From positions 79,467-143,466 of the forward strand of contig JAHIQI010000038.1 in the NCBI GenBank assembly GCA_018902755.1: 64,000 bases of DNA, read 5' to 3'. Position 1 is the first letter of the stretch, and each line of letters opens with the position of its first letter. This stretch comes from Pseudomonadota bacterium (GTDB taxonomy: Bacteria > Desulfobacterota > Desulfarculia > Desulfarculales > Desulfarculaceae). Below the pieces are notes generated by a model. That model made no database searches. It saw nothing but the letters and a program-made list of their open reading frames with translations, and had not been told where the DNA came from. Positions 50,659 to 62,026 of this stretch are shown here, piece by piece. A program made the translations under genes and the position numbers.

Positions 50659-52017
50659 ATGGCTTTGCCCAAGAGTGAAGTCGCCGGCGTAATTTTGGCC
50701 GCCGGATTTTCCACCCGCTTCGGCGGACAGAAACTGACCACCCCCTTGGCCGGACGCCCCCTGGCCTCCTGGGCTTTGGGGGCGGCGTCGGCCTCCCGGC
50801 TGGGGCGATTGGTGCTGGTCACCAGCCCGGAGACGGCCCAGGAATTGGGCGACCTCCCGGCCAGCCTGGAGGTGGTGCTCAACCATCAGGCCCAGGAGGG
50901 ACAGGCCTCGTCCCTTCGCCTGGGCCTGGAGGCCTTGGGCCAGGACCACAGCCACGCTCTGTTCCTGTTGGCTGACCAACCCCTTCTTAGTCCCGCCTTG
51001 ATCGACAGCTTCGTCGATGCGGCAGAAGACGGGTGCGACCTGGCCACCCTGGCCGGGGAGAACTCTTTTTCTCCGCCCACCCTGTTCGCCCGCCGCTTTT
51101 GGCTGGAGCTTCTAGCGCTACGAGGCGACGCCGGGGGGCGGAGCGTGTTCGAGGAGCACCGGGACGAAGCGGTATTGCTGCCGCCCAACTTCCCCCTGGC
51201 CGGCCTGGACGTGGACACCCCCGGGCAGCTGGGCCTGGCCGAGGCGGTGCTAACTCAGCGCTACAGCGGGGCCCTGGAGCTGGAGCGCGGCGACCTGGTG
51301 AGCCTGGTGGGCGCGGGCGGCAAGACCAGCCTGCTGGAGGCCCTGGCCTCGGAGCAGGCCGCCGACGGCAAGGCGGTGCTGGCCACCACCACCACCCAGG
51401 TCTTTCGCCCCAGCGGCGCGGTGCTCATCGAGCCCCACGAGGACTGGCTTCCCGAGCGCATAGAGCGCCTGCTGTCCCCCGGCGCTTGCCTTACCGTGGC
51501 TTCGGAGTCTTCTCTGGTGGAGGGCCGGGCCAAGCTCAAGGGCCTGGCGCCTTCCAGCGTGGACTGGCTTTGGGAAGCGGTCGTGGCCCCTCTTATCCTG
51601 GTGGAAGCGGATGGTGCGCGGCGCATGCCTCTAAAGGCCCCCCGCACCCACGAGCCGGTGATCCCCATGACCACCACCATGCTGGTGGGGGTGCTGGGCC
51701 TGTCCGGCGTGGGTCAGCCGGTGGATGAAGAGCACGTCCTGGGCGCGTCCGAGTTTTGCGCCCTTACCGGAGCCTCGCCGGGCCAGCCGGTGGAGCCCGT
51801 CCATTTGGCGACCTTGGCCACCCACCCCAGGGGCCTTTTCAAGAAGGCCCCGGCCCGCATCCGCAAAGTGCTGGTGCTCAACCAGGGCGAACTGCCCGGC
51901 GCGGGCGAGGTGGCGCGGCAGGTGGCCGAGTTGGTGAGCAAGCAAGACCCATCGCTCAGGGTGCTGCTAACCAGCCTCCGCCGGGGCGAGTGCGAAGTTT
52001 TGCTGGAAGAGGACTAG
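50659..52017 (+). CDS. Fusion of MocA-type nucleotidyltransferase and YqeC-like accessory protein
   Basis: The protein has 452 residues from the ATG at 50659. Residues 1-200 are a MobA/MocA nucleotidyltransferase: AGVILAAGFSTRFGGQKL, then FLLADQPLLSPALID and GLDVDTPGQL. Residues 220-452 match YqeC, a P-loop protein: VSLVGAGGKTSLLEAL, TTTTQVF, LVEADGARRMPLKAP, then LGLSGVGQPVDEEHV. MocA makes molybdopterin cytosine dinucleotide; YqeC accompanies selenium-dependent molybdenum hydroxylases. The gene is convergent with, and overlaps by 4 bp, the operon encoding a molybdenum hydroxylase, its likely client. Confidence 0.87.
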   Translation: MALPKSEVAGVILAAGFSTRFGGQKLTTPLAGRPLASWALGAASASRLGRLVLVTSPETAQELGDLPASLEVVLNHQAQEGQASSLRLGLEALGQDHSHALFLLADQPLLSPALIDSFVDAAEDGCDLATLAGENSFSPPTLFARRFWLELLALRGDAGGRSVFEEHRDEAVLLPPNFPLAGLDVDTPGQLGLAEAVLTQRYSGALELERGDLVSLVGAGGKTSLLEALASEQAADGKAVLATTTTQVFRPSGAVLIEPHEDWLPERIERLLSPGACLTVASESSLVEGRAKLKGLAPSSVDWLWEAVVAPLILVEADGARRMPLKAPRTHEPVIPMTTTMLVGVLGLSGVGQPVDEEHVLGASEFCALTGASPGQPVEPVHLATLATHPRGLFKKAPARIRKVLVLNQGELPGAGEVARQVAELVSKQDPSLRVLLTSLRRGECEVLLEED

Positions 52018-52901
52018 GCGGCCAGTAGTTTGGCCGAGGCCGCCGGTCCGGCCAGGGTGATGCGGTGGCCTTGGTCCAAAAGCAAGGCCTCGCCCTGCAC
52101 CAGCACCAGGCATCCGGTGATGAGCCCCTGGCCGTGCAGGCGGTGGGCGGCCTCCCGCGCCCCGCGCAGGGCAGCCAGGCGCTGCTCCCTGGGCATGGGC
52201 CCCACCTTGGTGGTGATGCGCTGGTCCCCCAAGCCGCTGTCGGGATCTATCTCCCGCGCCGGAGCCGACTCCAGTTCCGGCCCTTGGGCCTGGGCCGCGT
52301 TGCCCAGGGCGGTGGCCGCCGCGTCGGCCAGGGCCGCGCTCTCGGCCCACACCGTGACCAGATCGGCCACGCCCGAGCTGTGGCTGCGCCCCTGCCAGCC
52401 GCTACTGGCCACCCCGCCGATGCCGTCGCCACCGCGCAGGTTCAGCCGCCCCATGATCGGCGAGGCCTCGCCCTCTTCCCGCTCCGGCGGCTTCACCCCC
52501 ACCCGCAGGCTCTGCCCAGGCGACAAGCGAACCGCGATGTCCCCGCCGTTGTTTACCACCACCCGGTCGGCTCCCAGGCCAAGGGCGAAGTCGGCCACCT
52601 CGTCGGCCACCGCCCCGGCCACGGCCGCCAGGGGGGTCAGCTCAACGTCCACCGCGCGGCAGGCCTGGGTGGCCCGCTCCACCACCATCGGCAAAGGCCG
52701 CCCGGCCGGCAAATCGTTCATGCGGCGGCGCATGTAGCCCTGGAACTCGGCCAGCACCTTTAGGCAACGCAAAGCCGCCCGGGCGGCCTGGGCGGCCATC
52801 ACCGGGCGGGCTTGTCCGCCTTGCCAGGCGGATATGGTCAGAGTCATGGGGCCCCAGTCCACCAGGACCAGGTCGGGGCGTATTACTTGCACCGGTTCCA
52901 A
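52014..52901 (-). CDS. UPF0280 family (ApbE-like) protein
   Basis: The protein has 295 residues if it starts at the TTG at 52901; a GTG at 52892 is an alternative. The sequence has VDWGPMTLTIS, VERATQACRAVDVELTPLAA (in part), VNNGGDIAVRL, and IGGVASSGWQGRSHSSGVADLVTVWAE in part, as in UPF0280. That family shares the fold of the flavin transferase ApbE. It overlaps the hnr gene by 19 bp and ends the nicotinate operon, so it may modify or mature one of the enzymes. That role is inference. Confidence 0.82.
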   Translation of the reverse strand: MEPVQVIRPDLVLVDWGPMTLTISAWQGGQARPVMAAQAARAALRCLKVLAEFQGYMRRRMNDLPAGRPLPMVVERATQACRAVDVELTPLAAVAGAVADEVADFALGLGADRVVVNNGGDIAVRLSPGQSLRVGVKPPEREEGEASPIMGRLNLRGGDGIGGVASSGWQGRSHSSGVADLVTVWAESAALADAAATALGNAAQAQGPELESAPAREIDPDSGLGDQRITTKVGPMPREQRLAALRGAREAAHRLHGQGLITGCLVLVQGEALLLDQGHRITLAGPAASAKLLAA

Positions 52902-54395
52902 GGCACCGGTTCCTCGGCCGTGAAAGGCTTCACCGCCTCCATGTGGCCGCCCATTTCCTCGTAATCGCTCAGGCGCATGGTGTACTCGATGGGAGCCACG
53001 GTGGCGGGAGTGGGCACCCAGGTGAAGGACCCGGCGCGCACCTTTTCCACGTCCGCGTAGAAGGTGATGCCCCCACCTGGCAGCACGAACACCTTGGATC
53101 CGCCGCAGGTGAGCACCGCCTTGGCCGCGTGCACCGCGCGGGTCAGGCGCAGAGGGTAGCGGGTCACTCCGGCACGGGCCGAACCTCCAGCCCCGCCCAC
53201 GTACACGGCCGCCACCCGAGAGCGCTGGCAGGTCTCGGCCAGGGCCGACACCGCCAAACGGGCCTTGGGAGTGAGTTCGGTGGGTTGGTACTTGCCGTCC
53301 CAGCCAAGCACGTACATGGCCGCGTTTTGGCCGGTGGTCTCGGTGATGAGCAAGGTTGAGCCCGGCGCGGTAATGCTGATGTCCACCTGCGACACGATGT
53401 CCAGGGGATCGGCCAAGTCGGTGCCGCCCCAGCCCTTGCCGTGGGTGCCGAAGTAGCGCCCTGGAGTGGACTGCTTAAAGCAAAGCTCCACCCCGCTGGG
53501 AGAGAGCCCCAGGCAGCGGCCCGAGGCGTGATGGCTGAACAGGCTGGTGATGTGTTGGTCCAGCACGATCACCTCGTCGGCCGCGTCCAGGAAGAAGGTG
53601 GCGAACAGTCCGGCCGAGGCCGAGCCGCAGCCCACCCGCATTTTTTCCACTATCTGGCCGTCGATGACCGGCGGCTGGCCCACCTGGATCTCCAGCTTGG
53701 CCCCGCCCTTTACCTTGAGTTGCACTGCCTCGCGGTTGGCGATGGCCGCCACCGCCCTGGCCGCGGCGAAACCGTGGCGTCCGGTGAGTCGGTTGACCCC
53801 GCCGATGGCCAGCATCTTGGAGCCGTACTCCTCGGTCTCCACCATGCCCACGGTGCGGCCTTCAAAGGTGATGGCCGCGCCCTCTTGGCCCACTTCCAGG
53901 TCGGTGTCGATCTTCACCTTGAGCCCGGAGTAGGACAGCGGGACCTCGGTGACCACGGTGACCACCTCCACCCCGTCGCGCTCGTGGGTGACGATGTAAG
54001 GGGCGGGCATGTAGTCGGGGTAGGTGCCGCCCGCGCCGATGGCGGTGATGCTGGGCCGTTCTATGAGAATCTCAGGCTCGGGCCCCACTTCCTGGGCCAC
54101 CTCGGCAAAGGTGAGCAGGGGCCGGGTGCGCACCATCTCGCGCTTACGGTTGGTGTAGCGCCCGCAAGCCCCGGTGAGCCCCTCGGGAATGCGGCAGCCC
54201 ACCGGGCAGTGGTTGCACTCCTTGGCCCCGGCAACCGGCACCAGCTCGTCGTGCACCGCGCCGCGCGGGCACACCTTAAAACAGGTGTGGCACTCCACGC
54301 AGGTCTGGCCGATGACCGCCTTCTTGCCCTGCAAGGTGATGGCCGCCACCGGGCAGTCCTTTACGCACAGCCCGCAACCGTTGCAACGCTCCAGA

Positions 54396-54406
<11 letters not shown>
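52883..54406 (-). CDS. hnr: 6-hydroxynicotinate reductase-like Fe-S protein
   Basis: The protein has 507 residues from a GTG start, with AAGGAG upstream. The N-terminus binds two 4Fe-4S clusters (CNGCGLCVKDCPV, then CVECHTCFKVCPRGA), and CNHCPVGC follows. The rest (residues 90-507) is a large domain with GVNRLTGRHGFAAARA and GCGSASAGLFA. The pattern and location beside a molybdenum hydroxylase and enamidase fit the Eubacterium barkeri 6-hydroxynicotinate reductase, which uses ferredoxin to form 1,4,5,6-tetrahydro-6-oxonicotinate. It overlaps the hydroxylase large subunit by 11 bp. Confidence 0.82.
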
Positions 54407-56653
<2,247 letters not shown>

Positions 56654-56657
<4 letters not shown>

Positions 56658-57514
56658 GACCGGCCCTCCAACTGGGCCCAGGCCCGTTTGAGGGCCCTGG
56701 CGGTGATGCGGGTGATGGCCGGGACCTTGTAGGTGGCCGAAGAGCGCCAGCCGCACACATCGGTGAAATGGCTGGCCGCCTGTTCGCCCGCCGCCTGCCA
56801 CAGCTCCGGGCCGGGCTTCCCGCTCTTGATAAGCGCCTCCACATCGACCAGGCGGCGCGGCGAGGGGAAGCAGGAGCCCAGCACCACCCGGGGGTCGGTC
56901 AGCTCTCGGTCCAGACAGGCGGCCATATTGAGCCGCGACACCGCCACCTCGTGGCGGCGGCCCACCTTGAGAAAAACCTGGCCTTCGGGCTCGGGCGGCG
57001 GGGTGATGATGTAACCCAAAATCAGCTCGCCCGGAGCAAGTGTGGTCTGGTTGGGCGCGGTGATCAGCTCGCTGAGTGGGCAGTGGCGCACGCCCTCCAG
57101 GGAGGCGATCTCAGCCACCGCGTCCAGGGCCACCAGGGCGCTCATGCCGTCGGCCGCCGGGGAGCCATTGGCCACGTTGCCCCCGATGGTGCCGGTCTGG
57201 CGCACCTGCATGGAGCCCACCATGGAGGCCGCCTGGGCCAGCACCGGTACACGCCGCCTGGCCTCTAGGCTTTCGTCCAAGAAGCGGAAGGTGAGCCCGG
57301 CCCCCAGGTAGCAGTTCGGCCCATCCAGTTCCATGCGCGTAATCTCGGGCAAGCGGGTTACGTCCACCAGCAGTTCGGGAAGCTCCGCGCCGTTCATGCG
57401 GGCCTGGCGCAGGGAAATCATCAGGTCGGTGCCCCCGGCCAGCACCTTGGCTCCAGGCTGGGCCAGGGCCTTCAGGGCCTCCTGCACCGTGGCGGGGGTC
57501 AGGAAGCGGCTCAT
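56654..57514 (-). CDS. Molybdenum hydroxylase FAD-binding subunit
   Basis: The protein has 286 residues from the ATG at 57514. It is the CoxM/NdhF-type subunit: LAGGTDLMISLR and TIGGNVANGSPAADG bind FAD, and the C-terminal CO dehydrogenase flavoprotein domain follows from about residue 175. It passes electrons from the 2Fe-2S subunit to NAD(P)+ or another acceptor. Its ATG overlaps the small subunit stop and its stop overlaps the large subunit ATG (both ATGA), so three subunits are coupled. Confidence 0.9.
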
Positions 57515-57993
57515 TGCTCCTCCCCTTCCCCGCGCAGGTACTTGGCCCCGCGCCGCACCGCGCGCACCACGTCGTGGTAGCCGGTGCAGCGGCACAGGTT
57601 GCCGGACATGGCCCGGCGTATCTGATCTTCGCTGGGCTGAGGAGCTTGCTCCACCAGATCCAGGGCGGTGAGGATCATGCCCGGAGTGCAAAAGCCGCAC
57701 TGCACCGCGCCGGTGTCGGCAAAGCCCTGCTGAATGGGGTGCAGCGTCTCGCCCTGGGCCAGGCCTTCCACCGTGGTGACTTGGCGACCGGCCGCCTGCC
57801 AAGCGGCGGTGAGGCAGGAGTCCACCGCCTTGCCGTCCAACAGCACGGTGCAGGCCCCGCATTCGCCCACCCCGCAGCCCTCCTTGGCTCCCAGCATGCC
57901 CAGCCTCTGGCGCAACACCTCCAGGAGGGTGGCCTCGCCCGGCACGTCTTCCAGACAAACCTCTTTGCCGTTGAGCGTGAACTTCAGGGGCAT
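57511..57993 (-). CDS. Molybdenum hydroxylase 2Fe-2S subunit
   Basis: The protein has 160 residues. The plant-type ferredoxin cluster EGCGVGECGACTV with a further cysteine in DSCLTA is followed by the second cluster domain, QCGFCTPGM and GNLCRCTGYHDVV. Residue ligands for both clusters are complete. It carries electrons from the molybdenum site to the FAD subunit. It starts 12 bp after the dctM stop in the same operon. Confidence 0.94.
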   Translation of the reverse strand: MPLKFTLNGKEVCLEDVPGEATLLEVLRQRLGMLGAKEGCGVGECGACTVLLDGKAVDSCLTAAWQAAGRQVTTVEGLAQGETLHPIQQGFADTGAVQCGFCTPGMILTALDLVEQAPQPSEDQIRRAMSGNLCRCTGYHDVVRAVRRGAKYLRGEGEEQ

Positions 57994-58005
57994 GTCAGTT
58001 CGTCC

Positions 58006-59316
58006 CTACCGATTCATCATATCCGGCAACACGGTGGCAATGCCGGGGATGACCGTGATCAACAACACCACCAGGAAAATCGCCAAGAGGAACGGCGCCA
58101 CCCCTCGGAAGATCGTCTCCACCTTGACGTCATTGGCCACCCCGGCCACGGTGAAGATGTTCAGGCCCATGGGCGGGGTGATAAGGCCCGCTTCCATCAT
58201 AAGCACCGCGATGACCCCGAACCAGATGGGGTCGAAATGTAGGGCGGTGATGATGGGATAAATCACCGGCAGGGTGAGCACCATCATGGAGATGGCGTCC
58301 AGGAAGCAGCCCAGGAACAGGTAGATGAGGATGATGACCGTGTGGATCAGGTAAGGGGAAACCTCCAGGCCCGCCGCCCAACCGGCCACCGCCATGGGGA
58401 TGGTGGACAGGGCCAGGAAGTAGCTGAACACGTTGGCTCCGGCCACCAGGAACAGCACCATCACCGAGATGCGCACCGACTCGAACAACGCGCCGATGAG
58501 CACTTCCCAGGAGAGGCGGCCCTTGACCATGGCCACGATGAACAGCACCGTGGCGCCCACCGCGCCGGCCTCGGTGGGGGTGAAGAAGCCCGCGTAGATG
58601 CCGCCCATGACGATGAGGAACAGCACCAGAGGCTCCCAAACGCCCTTGAGGGAGGCCATCTTTTGGGCCCAGGTGACCTTTTCCGGGCTGGCCGGGGCCA
58701 TGGCCGGGTTCATCTTCACCCAAGCGACGACGATGCCGATGTAGGCAAACGTAAGCAACAAGCCCGGCAGCATGCCCGCCACCAAGAGCTTGCCGATGGA
58801 CTGCTCGGTGAGCATGCCGTAGACCACGAAGCCGATGCTGGGGGGGATCAAAAATCCCAGGGTGCCGCCCGCGGCCACCGCGCCGGTGGCCAGGCGGGGG
58901 TCGTATTTGAAGCGCTTCATCTCCGGCAGGGCCACGGTGCCCATGGTGGCCGCCGTGGCCACCGAGGAGCCGGAAACCGCCGCGAAACCGCCGCAGGCCC
59001 CGATGGTGGCGATGGCCAGGCCGCCGGGCAGGCGGCGCATCCACTTGTCGAAGGTGCCGTAAAGCTCGCGGGTGATGCCCGAGCTGCTGGCGAAACCGCC
59101 CATGACGATGAACAGGGGTATCACCGTGTAGGGATAGAAGGAGGCCACCTCCCAGACCGTGCTGGCCACCTTGGGCAGCGCAGCGTCAAAGGAGGCCAGG
59201 TAGCTGATGCCGGAAAAGCCCACCAGCATCAGGGCGAAGGCTATGGGCATGCCCAGGAACAGGAGTACGAAAACGGCGATGGTGCCGATGACTCCGACGG
59301 TGATTGGATCCAACAT
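58006..59316 (-). CDS. dctM: TRAP transporter large permease subunit (DctM)
   Basis: The protein has 436 residues and about 12 hydrophobic helices. MGGFASSSGITRELY, GGFAAVSGSSVATAATMGTVA (in part), AAGGTLGFLIPPSI and LGCFLDAISMMVLTLPVIYP are the TRAP DctM motifs. It moves the substrate with sodium across the inner membrane. The ATG shares one base with the dctQ stop (TGATG). It directly precedes the hydroxylase genes in one operon, suggesting the transported compound is the hydroxylase substrate. Confidence 0.93.
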   Translation of the reverse strand: MLDPITVGVIGTIAVFVLLFLGMPIAFALMLVGFSGISYLASFDAALPKVASTVWEVASFYPYTVIPLFIVMGGFASSSGITRELYGTFDKWMRRLPGGLAIATIGACGGFAAVSGSSVATAATMGTVALPEMKRFKYDPRLATGAVAAGGTLGFLIPPSIGFVVYGMLTEQSIGKLLVAGMLPGLLLTFAYIGIVVAWVKMNPAMAPASPEKVTWAQKMASLKGVWEPLVLFLIVMGGIYAGFFTPTEAGAVGATVLFIVAMVKGRLSWEVLIGALFESVRISVMVLFLVAGANVFSYFLALSTIPMAVAGWAAGLEVSPYLIHTVIILIYLFLGCFLDAISMMVLTLPVIYPIITALHFDPIWFGVIAVLMMEAGLITPPMGLNIFTVAGVANDVKVETIFRGVAPFLLAIFLVVLLITVIPGIATVLPDMMNR

Positions 59317-59804
59317 CACTTACCTGCCAGCTTTCGCACCGTATCCACCACGTCGCACATCAACTCCAGACAAAGGAACAGGGCGGCCACGGACACCAGC
59401 AACCGGAAGGGATACTGGGGAACGCGCAACATGTCCGAGACCGAAACCTCTTCCATGGCCACTACGTAGCCTTGCCAGCAGAGTATGCCGATGATGATGA
59501 TGCTCAACAGTGTGGTTATAAGGTCCAGGCCCATGGACACCTTTTCCGGCAGGCGGTCGGTGAACATGGTTACCCGTACGTGGCCCTTCACCTGGTGGGT
59601 GTAGGCCAGGCCCAGCAAAACGAACACCGACAGCATGTAGCTGGAAAGCTCCAAGGTGCCGGGGATGGGCCGGGACCAAACGCCCCGGCCCACCACCTCG
59701 GCTGCCGTCAACAGCATCATGGGGATGAGCAGAAACATGCCCACGTAGGTCAGGAATCGAGTGACCTTCTGGATGAGGGCCTTGATGTTTTCGTAAGCTT
59801 CCAT
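59316..59804 (-). CDS. dctQ: TRAP transporter small permease subunit (DctQ)
   Basis: The protein has 162 residues with four predicted transmembrane segments: FLTYVGMFLLIPMMLLTAAEVV, in part near 20, then about 50, 90 and 140. The conserved GRGVW and IPGTLELSSYM positions fit DctQ. It partners DctM in the inner membrane. It starts 42 bp after the dctP stop. Confidence 0.9.
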   Translation of the reverse strand: MEAYENIKALIQKVTRFLTYVGMFLLIPMMLLTAAEVVGRGVWSRPIPGTLELSSYMLSVFVLLGLAYTHQVKGHVRVTMFTDRLPEKVSMGLDLITTLLSIIIIGILCWQGYVVAMEEVSVSDMLRVPQYPFRLLVSVAALFLCLELMCDVVDTVRKLAGK

Positions 59805-59846
59805 GGGATCTCCCAGGTCCTGGGCATGAGTCTGCTTATGAGGTTG

Positions 59847-60920
59847 TTACTTCTTGCCGCCGGTGTGCCACTCGGGAGGCGTGGCCACACACTTGGAACC
59901 GGCCTGCTCCACGATCTGGGTGTACATCAGCACGGCTTCCTTGGCGGGCTTTCCCTGCTTTTCCAAAGCGGCCACCCACTCGCGGGTGACGTTCTGGAAG
60001 CGGGCGAACCAGCGCTCTTCCTCCTTGGGAGGCAGGGTGTAAACCTTCACGCCCTTGCCCTCGATCTCTTTCATCATCTGGGCGTAGGTCTTCTTGTCCA
60101 GGCCGTGGGTGGTGGCGAAGGGGTTGCCCACCACGTCCTCGATTATCTTCTGGAGGTCCTTGGGAGTGCGCTCCCAGGACTTCTTGTTCATGACCACGCC
60201 CTCGGACACGCAGCCGAAGGTGGCCTGCACGCCGTACTTGGCCACTTCATAGAGCTTGAAGGCCAGCACCAGCGGGGGGCAGGTGACCAGACCGTCGATG
60301 GTGCCGGTCTCCATGGCCAGGTAAACGTCGCCCAGGGGCATGAACACGGGCTCGGCGCCCAGGGACTTGATGTAGTTGGTCTGCATGCCGCCGGGGGTGC
60401 GGATCTTCATACCCTTAAGATCTTCCAGGGTGTGAACCGGCTTGGTGGTCCACAGGAAGGCCTGGATGCAGCCGTTAAGCTCCAGGACCTTGACGTCGCT
60501 GAACTCCTTCTCCAGGGCCTTGGCGTAAACCTGGTTGCCGATGTTGGCGGCCAGGTCCTTGCCGTCCACCCACGCGGCCATGGACAGCACGTCGGTCAGC
60601 GGGAAGCGGCCGGGGGTCCAGGTGGCGGTGAAGTAACCCATGTCCGACAGGCCGTTCTTGACGATGTCGAAGTGCTCAGGGCCCTTGCCCAAGGCGCCGC
60701 CGGCATACAGGGTGTAAGTGATGCGGCCGTTGCTGCGCTTCTTGAGCTCCTCCAGCATGGGGATCCACACCGTCTTGACCTCGCGGCTTACGGGAGGATG
60801 CCAGGTGGAGAATTTCAGGTGGATGCTCTTTTTCTCGTCAGCGGCTTTGGCATTGGTCACGCCGCTGAAGCAGACCAAGAGCGCCGCCAACAGGCCTATC
60901 AACCATACGGACTTTCTCAT
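59847..60920 (-). CDS. dctP: TRAP transporter substrate-binding protein (DctP)
   Basis: The protein has 357 residues with a 26-residue signal peptide (MRKSVWLIGLLAALLVCFSG... ending NAKA). The mature protein is DctP: LKFSTWHPPVSREVK, YTLYAGGALGKGPEHFD, GMKIRTPGG with the conserved arginine that binds a substrate carboxylate, and MPLGDVYLAMETGTIDG. It would bind a carboxylated ligand in the periplasm. Nicotinate fits because the next genes are a nicotinate-type hydroxylase, though I infer that from context. Confidence 0.9.
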   Translation of the reverse strand: MRKSVWLIGLLAALLVCFSGVTNAKAADEKKSIHLKFSTWHPPVSREVKTVWIPMLEELKKRSNGRITYTLYAGGALGKGPEHFDIVKNGLSDMGYFTATWTPGRFPLTDVLSMAAWVDGKDLAANIGNQVYAKALEKEFSDVKVLELNGCIQAFLWTTKPVHTLEDLKGMKIRTPGGMQTNYIKSLGAEPVFMPLGDVYLAMETGTIDGLVTCPPLVLAFKLYEVAKYGVQATFGCVSEGVVMNKKSWERTPKDLQKIIEDVVGNPFATTHGLDKKTYAQMMKEIEGKGVKVYTLPPKEEERWFARFQNVTREWVAALEKQGKPAKEAVLMYTQIVEQAGSKCVATPPEWHTGGKK

Positions 60921-61118
60921 CTGAATCGCCCTCCTTAACTGAGTGACATGGATGAAGCGCCAACTGCCGCACCCAGGAGGGCGCGTGTCTGTAAGCGCAA
61001 TAAAATAGCCGATATCAAGCTATTCAATTGTTTGTCTACCATCAAGCGCTCATTCCTTTGACCTACAGCCATGAAGGCTCATCACCAGCGTTAAATTAAT
61101 ATTTGCTTTATTTATTAA

Positions 61119-61146
61119 AATATAGTTAAAATTGCCGAGACGTCAA
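61119..61146 (-). promoter_or_regulatory. Proximal promoter of the TRAP-hydroxylase operon
   Basis: On the minus strand TTGACG (61141-61146) precedes TATATT (61119-61124) with a 16-base spacer. Transcription would start about 190 bases before dctP. The whole element resembles the one at 61391-61418. Confidence 0.5.
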
Positions 61147-61352
61147 GTTAATTGTAATCAGCCGCACGGCCTATCAACGGGACGGTGGCAGCTATCTAGC
61201 CGACCATGCTGATTTAGTTTGTTTATCTTGACGGCGATTTCGCGAGGGTATTGCCCGCTCGGCCGGTGAGGATGCCCAAGGCGTCTTGTTCAGAGGAAGA
61301 TGCGGCAATGTTTCAATTTTGTTATGGCCTGCCATCTTGTTCCCTTTTTGCC

Positions 61353-61381
61353 TTGACCAAGTCCTTTTTAATAGATAGTAT
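61353..61381 (+). promoter_or_regulatory. Promoter of the XRE-cupin regulator gene
   Basis: TTGACC (61353-61358) and TAGTAT (61376-61381) are spaced by 17 bases, about 70 bases before the regulator start. Its start region overlaps the minus-strand element just downstream, so the two promoters may compete. Confidence 0.55.
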
Positions 61382-61390
61382 ATTTTTTAA

Positions 61391-61418
61391 AATATATTTA
61401 AATTAAAGGCTTCGTCAA
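61391..61418 (-). promoter_or_regulatory. Distal minus-strand promoter or operator-like repeat
   Basis: Minus-strand TTGACG (61413-61418) and TATATT (61391-61396), spacer 16, repeat the pattern and the TATATTTTAA core seen at 61119-61146. It may be a second promoter of the dctP operon, or both copies may be binding sites for the XRE regulator. Confidence 0.4.
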
Positions 61419-61452
61419 GCAGTTTTTATTTCAGGGAGGCGAGACAGAAGGA

Positions 61453-61998
61453 TTGGAAACACTAGGGTGCAAATTAAAGGCGCTAAGGCTGGCCAAAAAC
61501 CTGACCTTGCAGCAGGTGGCCAAGCAGGCCCAGTGCACGGCGGCCCATTTGTCGCAAATAGAAAACGACAAGGCCTCCCCTTCCATCGCGACCCTGAAAA
61601 AAATCGCCGCGGTCCTGGAGGCCAGGATCGTCGACTTCTTTGACGACGGAACCGAAGACGATCCCGTGGTGCTCGACCCCTCCCAATGGGTGCGGGTGAG
61701 CCTGCCCCGCTGGAAGGCGGACATAAAGCAGATGGTGCGCATGGTCAAACACCGGCACATGCAACCATTTTACACCGTAATCCAGCCGGGCGGCGGCACC
61801 AAGGAAGACTATCATCACATGGGCGAAGAGTTCGGCCTGGTGCTGGAAGGACAGCTTACCTTGCGCCTGGGCCAAGACATCCATGAGGTGCCTGCCGGTT
61901 CCTCCTTCTACTACTCATCCAATCAGCCCCACGCCTGGACCAACGACGGCAAGGAGCCCTGCCGGGTGGTGTGGGTGGTCACTCCACCCAGTTGGTAA
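61453..61998 (+). CDS. XRE-family transcriptional regulator with C-terminal cupin domain
   Basis: The protein has 181 residues from a TTG start. Residues 5-60 form an HTH_XRE domain (LKALRLAKNLTLQQVAKQAQ, then HLSQIENDKASPSIATLKK). Residues 105-178 form a cupin: GGGTKEDYHHMGEEFGLVLEG, in part, with metal-binding His and Glu, and YYSSNQPHAWTNDGKEP. Proteins of this type sense a small molecule through the cupin and control nearby catabolic genes. It lies between the transporter-hydroxylase operon and ena, so control of both sides is likely. Its own promoter region holds copies of a repeated element. Confidence 0.87.
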   Translation: METLGCKLKALRLAKNLTLQQVAKQAQCTAAHLSQIENDKASPSIATLKKIAAVLEARIVDFFDDGTEDDPVVLDPSQWVRVSLPRWKADIKQMVRMVKHRHMQPFYTVIQPGGGTKEDYHHMGEEFGLVLEGQLTLRLGQDIHEVPAGSSFYYSSNQPHAWTNDGKEPCRVVWVVTPPSW

Positions 61999-62026
61999 AG
62001 GCTATTTCAGGAAGGGAGCATATTAC

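Larger units (their letters stand above)
60921..61452. other. 532-bp divergent control region of the nicotinate cluster
   Basis: It separates the TRAP-hydroxylase operon from the regulator gene. It is AT-rich at 61080-61150 and 61360-61425 and holds one plus-strand and two minus-strand promoter-like elements, listed separately. Between 61150 and 61350 I see no gene or clear structure. Confidence 0.6.
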
